From NCBI GenBank assembly GCA_029255685.2, contig CM055312.2, forward strand, positions 14,718,649 through 14,782,648: a stretch of 64,000 nt of DNA, in the 5' to 3' direction. This DNA comes from Silene conica. Lineage: Eukaryota > Streptophyta > Magnoliopsida > Caryophyllales > Caryophyllaceae. Of the stretch, positions 55,468-64,000 are shown one piece after another (the first letter of the stretch is position 1; each line of letters begins with the position of its first letter). Both the position numbers and the translations under genes were made by a program. A model generated the notes under the pieces. The model saw only the letters and a list, made by a program, of their open reading frames with translations, was not told where the DNA came from and searched no databases.

Positions 55468-56586
55468 TTATATCATAGTCACTGGGACTTGAGGTTTTTC
55501 TATCAGAATTTGGAAGGACTTTGTCTTGGTCGTCTCTTCTTTGATCAACTGAAGCTCTTCTGTGAGATCAGCTAGACGCATTCTGAAATACCATTCTGGG
55601 AGATCCTCAAACATGTCTATGACATATTCAACATTGCGAGCTACGTTCAGAATCAGATTTTTAAGGCCTTTCGATTTCTCATGATCATCATGCTTGAATG
55701 GATTATCTTCAAGAAATGTATTGCATATGATTAATTCATTATGAAGTGCTTCAATTTGGTGCATAGTAGACGGTGCATAGTCGACTTTACCATCCTTCAA
55801 TTTCATCAGATTTGCTAGAATACTCTCTAAAAATCCCAATTCAGAGATAGGCAGCTTGGATGACGACAGTTTACAGAACTTCATATAAGCTCTACTGACC
55901 GATCCCTTGAAGCAGTCGACATTTTCCACCAGACTACAATGAATGTCCTCTCTGCATATTTTGGCAGATAAGTAGCAAAACATTGTTCCTAATTCACAGA
56001 TCACCGTTCCAATTTCCTTGAGGATACCGTCTAATTCCTCTTGCTCATAATACAGCAAAAGCGGATCAGTAAGAATACACCTCAGAATATTGAGCCCTGA
56101 CTCCAAACTGTTAACTTGTTTTTCTGTGAAATCTACTCCAACAGATTCAGAATTTATTAGCTGCATTAAGTTACTTATCAGAAACCGGATAGCCTGAAGC
56201 ATAACTTCGTCCTTGCGTTGTTTAAAGTCTGTCAGTCCCCAAATTGGAACATCAATGAATCTAACAAAGATCTTGCCCAGTTCCGGTTCCTCATTATGTA
56301 ACAGCAACTGATTAAATGATACTGTTTCATCTGCTCCGCTCATCAAATGTATGTAAGATAGACATGCAGCCCTCTCAGTCAAATCTTCCAGATGAGTCAA
56401 GAGATCATTTCGGCCTTTGTCATCAACACACAGCACTGCAGTTATTTCATGTAGAAGTCCCAAAAACGATATCGCATCATCAAGTTGACAGCCCATCTCA
56501 GAAAATGAGTCTGGATTACAGCACTGCAGATTACTTAGTTTGCTAGACAGAGAATCAGCAAATTCCAACCCCAGAGTTTCGCTCAT
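55468..56586 (-). CDS. R1-like coiled-coil protein without NB-ARC
   Basis: This is an uninterrupted 372-residue protein. It resembles the N-terminal part of late-blight resistance protein R1-type CC-NLRs: alpha-helical throughout, with a Rx-type section near residues 275-335 (IEALHNELIICNTFLED, then LKNLILNVARNVEYVIDMFE). No P-loop, Kinase-2, GLPL or MHD motif and no leucine-rich repeats follow, so only the coiled-coil part is present; whole R1 proteins exceed 1200 residues. The stop codon lies within a 19-bp direct repeat, which suggests that the end was made by a nearby insertion or deletion. It may be a decoy or helper-like CC protein, or simply a truncated gene with an open frame. An untranslated first exon near 57190 is possible (a splice-like CTTACC on the plus strand). 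Confidence 0.6.
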   Translation of the reverse strand: MSETLGLEFADSLSSKLSNLQCCNPDSFSEMGCQLDDAISFLGLLHEITAVLCVDDKGRNDLLTHLEDLTERAACLSYIHLMSGADETVSFNQLLLHNEEPELGKIFVRFIDVPIWGLTDFKQRKDEVMLQAIRFLISNLMQLINSESVGVDFTEKQVNSLESGLNILRCILTDPLLLYYEQEELDGILKEIGTVICELGTMFCYLSAKICREDIHCSLVENVDCFKGSVSRAYMKFCKLSSSKLPISELGFLESILANLMKLKDGKVDYAPSTMHQIEALHNELIICNTFLEDNPFKHDDHEKSKGLKNLILNVARNVEYVIDMFEDLPEWYFRMRLADLTEELQLIKEETTKTKSFQILIEKPQVPVTMI

Positions 56587-57548
56587 TGTACAATAAGTAC
56601 AATGAGTAATCTACATAACAATGAGAAAATAGACCCACCAATTTAGTACGCTACTTCTATACCAAGTGAATTGTTTCTCTGCCAAGTGAAGTTCTACAAA
56701 AGATTCTAACTAACATTTTGAGACACCTACTTCATTCATGACTCTCATAATATTCAATTAGAAACATAACCAATCAACATTGGAATCAATTAGTGCGAGA
56801 AGATGTAAAATATTACTAAATACCTAGTTAAGTTATAGATTAAAATCAAATTTCAGAATGTATATATGTAGTCAAATTAAGGAAGAACACCAAGAATATA
56901 ATATCTCAATTCGTGGTAATTGAAACGGACAATTGAACATTACGGTGTGAATGAATCACGGAACTTGAAACTCGAGCAAACCTTGCTTGCGGTCACTTGA
57001 TATATTCCAAAGAAATTTATTTAAACAAATTAATCATAAATTATCAAAAATAAAAAAAACATCAACAAACATATGAATAAATCAATGATTTTCTCTAACA
57101 AAATCCAATCTATATCAAACTATATTAAAAAAAAAAGTGTAGAAATGAAACAATACAGAGGTAAATAATGCAATGAACTTGAAATTCCATCTTACCATGA
57201 TTAGATTCGTCCTCAATCTTGATAATCTTTAGTTCGCTAGCTTTGAAAATCTTTACTTGTCATACTTCACGTTTGATTTTGAAGAATGATAATTGATGAA
57301 TAATTCGGGATAATAAAAGTAAATGGGTAAATTAACGGGAAAATAGGTGAAAAATAAATTGTAGAAGAGAGGTAATTACAGTATAATGGAAGAGAAGAGG
57401 CGAGCAATAGGTGGCGGCGTAAAACTAAGATCTTGACATATTCTAGGGTTATAACACTGAGCGGCGTAAAACTAAAATTATGTATAAATTTCTCAAAATT
57501 AACCCCGCAATTGTTTAATTATACATGGGAAAAACCATAGTGAAGGAT
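56587..57548. promoter_or_regulatory. Upstream region of the R1-like gene
   Basis: AT-rich, possibly with a leader intron. GGCGGCGTAAAACTAA occurs twice (about 57413 and 57460). TGGGAAAAACCATAGTGAAG (within 57526-57547) is the inverted copy of 54262-54283. Confidence 0.35.
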
Positions 57549-58689
57549 TTGGCAATAGTTGGACTTTGATTATGATTTTTGAAAAAGACGAACAATCAGT
57601 TTTGGGTGACGTTTTGCTTTCTTTCATCATTATTCAAAATATAGAAAGGATAATTGTTTTAAGAATGATTGTATTCAAAATTGTATTCAGAATGATTGTG
57701 ATGATTATATTCTGGTAAAATGAGAATGAGTCAAATTTGGAAGGATATTATTCTGATTCAGTTTTTGTATTTAATAATAAATAAATAAATAAATTATTAT
57801 TAAATTATTAAATTAATATGAGGTGGCATAGATGAGTAAACCTGATTGGTCGAAAAAAATTGAAAATGCTGAGGATGAATGTGAGAGCTCGAAATACCCA
57901 ATGCTGCGATATGACTGCGCCACGTAGGCGGAAATCCATCCTTCTTTTATAGTAATAATGATGATTATAAATTATCACTTAAAATGTGAAGTATATTTTT
58001 TTTACAAATTATTGTTTATTATATTCACCTTTACAAATAACTACCTAATTTTCTTATTTATTTATATCAATCTGACTTATTTTTCATACTGACGGTTTTG
58101 CGTAATTATCGACTCGGTTTCATTTTAATGACTTCCGATCATTTTTATGACCAAACAAACCCTTACTAATTATTAAATACATGACTCCCTTAATTCACCC
58201 CTCTATCATTTCACCATTAACAAACTTTCATTCACTAACCCTAAAAATCAAGTTAGGGGTTCCTTCATTTTATCCTCTTTCAACACAATTAATTCAAGCC
58301 AAGGCCGAACCCATCTCGTGCCTCTTGCGTGGGTGCTAAGCAGCTCAGGAGCCTAAACCTCCGAGTTTTAGGTACTTAGCCACAGGCGCACGCTTTGCGT
58401 TTGACATACGAGTTTCACCAGATTTAATTTTGCAAACTTCTATTTTGAAAAAGATTGACTTAAAAACTTGATTTGTTCAAACTTAAAAACGTAAAAGCGT
58501 AAAAAACGGTTTTCTCCAATTAATATTTAAAGTAAAAAATTAAACAAGGTCCTCATTGATATTAATAAGTCATATTTAAAAAATTAAATAATTTAAGCCT
58601 GGATCCTCTAAGCGAAGCCAAAAATATTTAACGAGGAGATTTAAGTGGAAAATATAAAGGGTGCTTTAGAACAAAACCTCGAACCTGGT
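57549..58689. other. Intergenic DNA, no gene seen
   Basis: AT-rich, with short AAAT repeats near 57778-57800. A block at 58300-58430 looks repeat-derived but cannot be assigned. Confidence 0.4.
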
Positions 58690-59740
58690 AAAATTGTTTT
58701 TTGGTAGACTGGGTACTTGGTTGCTGCCCTTATTGGTGACTCTTTCTGTTAGACTGAATACCTGGTTGTTGACCTTGCTAGTGACTTTAAATGAAATATT
58801 TCTTGAGGTGGATGGTGTTCCATGATTTGGCTTCCATTTGGTCATCTACTGTCATAAGTCAATAGGTCTCGTTTCCAACTACACTTTCCACTTGGTAGGG
58901 TCCGTCCCAATTATTAGCAAATTTTCCTATTTGGCGGTTCTTTGTGTTATGGAAGACTTTCCGTAGAACCAGGTCACCCACCTACAGGGTCCTGACTTAC
59001 TTTCACGTTCTTATTGTAGCTCTTGGCCACTGTCTGCATGTATAAGGAGGTCATTCTAATCTGGGTGTTGGTTCTGAGCTCGTTTATTGTATCCAGGTTG
59101 CTAGTCATTTCCACCTAATTTTGGTCCTCTAACTGTGAGTGGGGACCACTACTTCTGATGAGATGACCGTCTCTGCACCGAATACTAGACTGAAAGGAGT
59201 TTGTCTTGTTGTCACATTAGGAGTGGTTTTGTCTGCCCAAAGGATCGGTGGTAGCTCCTCTGCCCATCTGCCCCCTCCTTTCTCCAACTTTTTTCTCAAG
59301 TTTTCCACAATGATATTGTTACTGGATTCAGCTTGTCCATTGGACTAAGGATTTCCTGGGGTAGACTTTTGTAAAGTGATGTTTCACCTTGCATAAAAGG
59401 CTTTTGTCTTAATTATTTCCAATAAATTGAGATTCATTATCACATATTATCTCAGATGGAATGTCAAACCTGCACATGATCGATATTGCCTTAAATAAAA
59501 TATATAACCTTGGTTTCTGTAACCCGTGAGAATGACTCTGCTTCTATCCATTTGGAAAAACTGTTTGTCATGTCGAGCATGTAGACTCTGTTCCCTAGGG
59601 CCCCGGGGAGCGTCCCAATGATATCCATTCCCCGCTTCAAGTAGGGCTAGGGTGAAATGATTGGGTATTGAGGTTCTGTAGGCTGGTGACTGAGTGGTGT
59701 GTGTCTTTTGCAAGCGTCACACTTCTTGGCGTATATCTAA
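58690..59740 (-). mobile_element. Ty3/gypsy integrase-region relic
   Basis: On the minus strand, pieces of a gypsy polyprotein are readable: a zinc-finger-adjacent CDACK-like start near 59720, a core segment near 59590-59650, a LPPILWADKTTPN then TPFSLVFGAETV segment (59139-59270), and an integrase C-terminal phrase near 58800-58920 (WDGPYQVESVVGNETY). This resembles the Tat/Athila side of the family. It has no LTRs and is broken in many places; an old fossil. Confidence 0.7.
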
Positions 59741-60182
59741 TGTCTATACACTTTTTTATAAGTGTATAAATTTTGTTTTATATCTAACGTCTATACACTT
59801 TTGTTTATGACTTGATTTTCACAAAATATTTCAATTGATGATATTAATTCGTACACTATTCCTGGTTGTTATATTAATATTAAGTTATTTTTATTGTTTT
59901 TAAATTAGTATTGTCGTCACAGTTTTTTTTCGATTGCTGTAAATTGTTAATTATTATTGTTTATTGTAATTATGTATTGTGTATAAATTGTTATGTAATA
60001 GTTCTAGACAGACGACGTTCGAAATTATTATATTTTCTTATATAATATTTAAGTTCATGTTATACATAATGACAGTTTTCGTAGAAATTCATGTTTACGA
60101 ATTTACATCAAAAGTGTTACGTAATAATTGTAAAACTATTATTTCAGACAGTTATTTCGAAATAAAATCATTATACAACTTT

Positions 60183-60276
60183 GCGGGTCCCACCATGATA
60201 AATTTATTAAAAAAGGAAATTTGGTTGATGGCGTGGCTCAACCAGAGCCTTCTAAATGATCTTGCAATTATATAGA
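60183..60276 (-). mobile_element. Helitron 5' end relic
   Basis: On the minus strand it begins TCTATATAATTGCAAGATC (next to T at 60277) and continues to GGGACCCGCAAAG. This parallels the 5' part of the Helitron at 21941-22588 (same GGGTCCCACCAT and GACGTGGCT/GGCGTGGCT phrases). The 3' end is not found. Confidence 0.45.
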
Positions 60277-62416
60277 TAAGATACTACGATAACATTACGG
60301 TAAAAAATAATTCACATATTACAATTTGAACTGAACTGAACTGAACTGAACTTATAGGATCTGAACTGAAATTATAAAATCTAAACTGAACTGAACTTAT
60401 AGGATCTGAAGTGAACTTAAATTAAGTGACTTGAAGTCCAAAAGAACTGGGCCTAAGTATATAAATATTAAAGAATAATGTTATAAATCTAATAGGAAAA
60501 TTGTAAATATTCAATTATTTGCTAACTCATTTCCCATTTTCATTTTTAATAGAAACATTTAATAAAGTTAATAACCTTAAATAGTAAGTATACAAATCTT
60601 AAAAAATAATAATGTTCTAAATCTAATAAGAAAATTGTAAATAATCAACTATTTTCTAATTCTAATAGTAAAATTGTAAATATTTTTGTATTGTCTAATT
60701 CTAATAGGAAAATCATAAATAAATTATTATTTATAAATATAGTGTTTTGTAGAATTTTGAAAGTAACACGTGCTTAGAAAAAAAAGTCTCTTTTAGTTAT
60801 ATATATTGATTGATTAGAGTTGTCTTCGGGTTGGGTACGAGTTAGGCTGGGCTGACTCAAGGGCGGGTTAGGCTCTCTTGGCTAGGCCCTGACCGACCAT
60901 TAGGATTGGTGGGCGTGGCCCTGGAAGTATGTTTGACTCGGGGATAGGCTTTAAGGTGGGTGGAGGGCGGGCTGATGATGGGTCGGGATGATAGGCAAGT
61001 GTAATTATTTTTTTACCAAATAGGCGGATCAAGGATGGGTCAGATTTGGGATTCGTGAGGTGGGCCAGAGAGGTGAGGCGGGTCAGGTTCGACTGTGAGC
61101 AAAAACCACGTTGACGAACTCTACTTCTAACGCATATCAGTTTTGACAAGTAGACTTTTTATTTTATTTGTAGACTATTTCAAAGTATGTTACTGATTAT
61201 GTTTAGCGCTATTTTCCTTTTGTGGACGAAAAGTTATTTATAGTTATGGCTTAATTTGAATGACAGGCTAAAGTCGTATGCCTCAAATTAATAATTTCTA
61301 TCACTTAAATTCATATACTAAACAATAGTAAAGCGGAAATAAGGGTCGAACCCAACGAAATCAAATTAACAATTTATGCAATTATAATGTAGGAAAAAGT
61401 CGATCTCTTATGTAATTAGAGAACGTAGTAACAACGAGATTGGATTGATTTTCTAACAAACTAAATGAATAGCTATTGCAAAATAAGTAATAAGCTAATG
61501 ATGTATGGTGTATCAAATGATATAAAAGAGTCTTGGAGTCGAGCATATATCAACACTCAATAACAACTATTGATCACTGTAAGACGGTCTCAATTACTTA
61601 TCTTGATTACTCCATCGTGAATGATAAATTCTAATTCTCCTTACGAGTAATCAATTAAAACGAATCCCGTTCTTAATCAACCCTAACCGCTAAACAATCT
61701 TAACAATCCAATTTAAGATTTAATTCAACAACAACAATTAAATATAGAGAAATCGAAAGAGAATAAATAGCGCATACAATCCAGTTGCACTTAATATATT
61801 TGTGTGAATCGTTTTCAAGAACTAATATTAACGTACCCGTTCAATATAAATTCCTAGTCCTTAACAGTGTAAAGTTAACCAATAAATCTTACTCAATTAA
61901 CAATACTAACGGTAGAATGAAGAAATCAATCACAAGTTGTACACCTAGCAACAAGCCAACAATCTATCAACATTCATATAATTAATAACTAAGCAATTCA
62001 ATTCACAATAATCAAGATAAAATATTAAAACATTCAAACTGACAATCGTATAAAGAGTGCTTCAATTGCTCAAATCCAAGATAGAAGATTAGTTACACAT
62101 TCTTGTTGAAAAAAATTATAGGGTTTTTTTATTTCTTCTCAAGCCGATTCTGTCCCTTTCCTAAAACTTCTCCCACTACTTATATAGTAAAAAATAAGTA
62201 ATTGTAACTGAAAAACGAAATAAAGTCTTAGAATCATAAGAGTCGTCGGGACAAACCGAGTAATTAACCAAACAATAATAGCTTTTAATTATTGAAACCA
62301 ACGAAAATACAACAAATCTGAACGGCCGAACATGTGCATAAGGTCGCAAACAAAAAGGTGTCGCTCTTCGTTCGCGCTTGTGTCATACATAAGTCTTATA
62401 GTGGCTGCCTACTCGC
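60277..62416. other. Intergenic DNA with a GAACT repeat and a GC-rich block
   Basis: GAACT pentamers repeat at about 60328-60420. A GC-rich block at 60825-61130 (GGGCGGGTTAGG-type words) resembles the arms of hAT MITEs, but no target duplication is seen. I see no gene in the rest. Confidence 0.45.
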
Positions 62417-62853
62417 TAGACCTGACAAACAGATCGGGTCGTGTCGAGTTCGTGTTCGTGTCACATGTAAACGGGTCACAAAACATCCAACCCAAACCCG
62501 ACCCAATTAAATTTCGTGCCGTGTTCGTGTCGAGTTACTTAGATAAATGGGTCATCAAGCCTCAACCCTAACCCGTTAATTTCGTGTCGGGTTCGTGTCG
62601 GGTTTTCGTGTCATGTCCATATTTGGAAAGTTTAAGTATATTTATGTGATGCAGGATAAAAAAAATTCCGATTAATTTAGTAAACAGGTCATTCGTGTTG
62701 GGTTCGTGTTTAAAGAGCTCAACCCAAACCCGACCCAATTAAATATCGTGTCGTGTTCGTGTCGACCCACTTACATAAATGAGTCACTAAGCCTCAACCC
62801 AAACCCGCTAACTTCGTGTCGGGTTCGTGTCGTGTCATAATTTGCCAGCTCTA
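62417..62853. mobile_element. hAT-type MITE with TCGTGTCGGGTT arms
   Basis: The ends are TAGACCTGACAAACAG and, inverted, TAGAGCTGGCAAATTATG. The target duplication CTACTCGC is perfect (62409-62416 and 62854-62861). The arms are filled with GGGTTCGTGTCG / CCCGACCCAATTAAAT words in both directions. Confidence 0.9.
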
Positions 62854-62861
62854 CTACTCGC

Positions 62862-63905
62862 TTTCTCCTATGGCGACCAATTAGTGCGCCCAAGTTTTGA
62901 TTAAGCGCGCATAGACTAATATACTCATCAAAGCTCAAATACCAAGTAATCACAATTAAGCTCCAAAACACCACTTTAATCCGACAAAACCATAGTAATT
63001 CCAATCATTTAACTCCGTCTAAACAATCATTGAGGTTTTATTTTTTCTGTTCCTTTAGATTATATGCATTTTTAAATCTTCCTCACATAATTTGAAATAC
63101 AAATATTTACAGGTAAATGTAACAAATACAATATGTAATTTTTGTACTAAATGGTACTCCTTATTACGTTATTAATTTATTCATTAACTAGGTAGTCTGT
63201 TTTTGTAAGCTAAGGTGAGAAATAATGGCATCAATTATATTCTGGCATGAGATTTTTGATTGTTAGCATTTGGTTGATTATATTCACATACAAAATGGTA
63301 GTAGTTGTGCATGTGTTGCTTTTTTTAAAAGGAAATAAACATACAATTTTGAAGGATAATGTCTAGATGACTAAGACATAGTTACGTTGGAGTAGCATGA
63401 CGCATGTAGCGTATGAAAATGTTAGATCTATCAAATTTGAACAAAATTCTACCCGGTAATACTCTATAAACTTGTAAATTCACATCTGAAAGTTGTAACA
63501 TGTAACAAGCTAAGTTGTGTTGGTTGAGATCTTTATGAATACTTTTGGTTGTTATGTACTTAGACGGAAGTGTTGTATCTCTTTTCTTGCCTTCCGATCC
63601 TTCAATTCGTTGTCTCTTTGTTGAATTGTTTCGATTGATGGACTAAACAAGGAAATGTCGAAAATAGATGGAGCTATACTTCACTAATTTCGCCCATGCG
63701 ACATCCCCCTACCCATAAGTATAGTACTGACCGCTTCTTCGTATGTATCACTCTACAACAGTCTCTTCTTGGAGACTGAAACATGAAATAAACGATCAAG
63801 TTAGCCGTCACATAATAATTCAATGCATAGTTTTGTCTAATCTTTAAAATTGTATGCATGATATTAAGAAAACTTACAATGTATGTAGGTGGTTGAAATT
63901 ACATA
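62862..63905. other. Intergenic DNA, no clear gene
   Basis: AT-rich. A minus-strand frame at 63674-63859 could continue the possible exon at the right edge (a splice-acceptor-like TTTCAG at about 63780), but it has no recognisable family. Confidence 0.35.
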
Positions 63906-63975
63906 CCTTGTGCCAACGGAGAGGATCAGGTCTCTTTAGAACAACGACGGAGTCAATTTTTTCAGGACTCTCCAT
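63906..63975 (-). CDS. Possible exon at the right edge, unrecognised
   Basis: On the minus strand an ATG at 63975 starts MESPEKIDSVVVLKRPDPLR and three more codons, then meets a good donor, AAG|GTATGT. A possible acceptor (CTGCAG) lies just upstream at about 63981, so this could instead be an internal exon. I do not recognise the protein, and the gene would run out of the window. Confidence 0.22.
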
Positions 63976-64000
63976 TTTCCATCTGCAGTAGGGGTGTTTG

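Noticed and set aside
60825-61130. hAT MITE suggested by GGGCGGGTTAGG-rich sequence
   Set aside because: The ends are only loosely inverted (GAGTTGTCTTCGGG against the complement of TTGACGAACTC), and no 8-bp target duplication is found, so it is left as unassigned.

Overview
This is plant nuclear DNA, most likely from a eudicot with a large, repeat-rich genome. Intron-bearing plant genes sit among nested transposable elements: Ty1/copia, Ty3/gypsy, MULE, hAT, PIF/Harbinger, Stowaway and Helitron. I cannot name the species; the mix of families would fit Caryophyllales, but that is a guess. Five host genes are readable: EXO70B1 (8250-10154, +), the Shewanella-like phosphatase SLP1 (43163-45141, +, nine exons), a UGT87A-type glycosyltransferase (45409-47334, -, two exons), TAF15b (49267-53163, -, six exons), and an R1-like coiled-coil-only relative of NLR resistance proteins (55468-56586, -). 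LAYOUT. 1-8249: a small hAT element, a young Ty1/copia element (649-4916) and an LTR-like piece. 8250-13318: EXO70B1 and its downstream region. 13319-42571: almost entirely transposons, nested several layers deep. A Harbinger-type MITE (13319-16991) holds a Stowaway MITE, which holds a Helitron. A second Stowaway MITE (17966-29432) is split by an 11-kb MULE (18116-29282). That MULE carries a decayed transposase with an OTU-like tail, an exon for an eight-cysteine defensin-like peptide, a Harbinger MITE holding a hAT, a hAT holding a Helitron, and a gypsy LTR-like block sitting inside the transposase gene. A 12.8-kb LTR element without coding capacity (29449-42225) lies just beside it; it carries a solo LTR of its own family in the opposite direction and another gypsy solo LTR inside its right LTR. 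An undisturbed sister of the split Stowaway MITE follows at 42275-42569. 43163-56586: the gene-rich part. 57549-64000: decayed gypsy and Helitron pieces, one hAT MITE, and a possible exon at the right edge. MOST UNUSUAL SIGNAL: at 24766-25213, inside the gypsy LTR-like block, nine repeats share a fixed 24-base core while the bases on either side differ between copies, yet stay complementary to each other across the core in most copies. That is the pattern of a tandem array of RNA stem-loops kept by compensatory change. The five host genes show no common pathway. Exocyst function and immunity (EXO70B1, TAF15b, the R1-like protein) recur, but I would not read a functional cluster into that.
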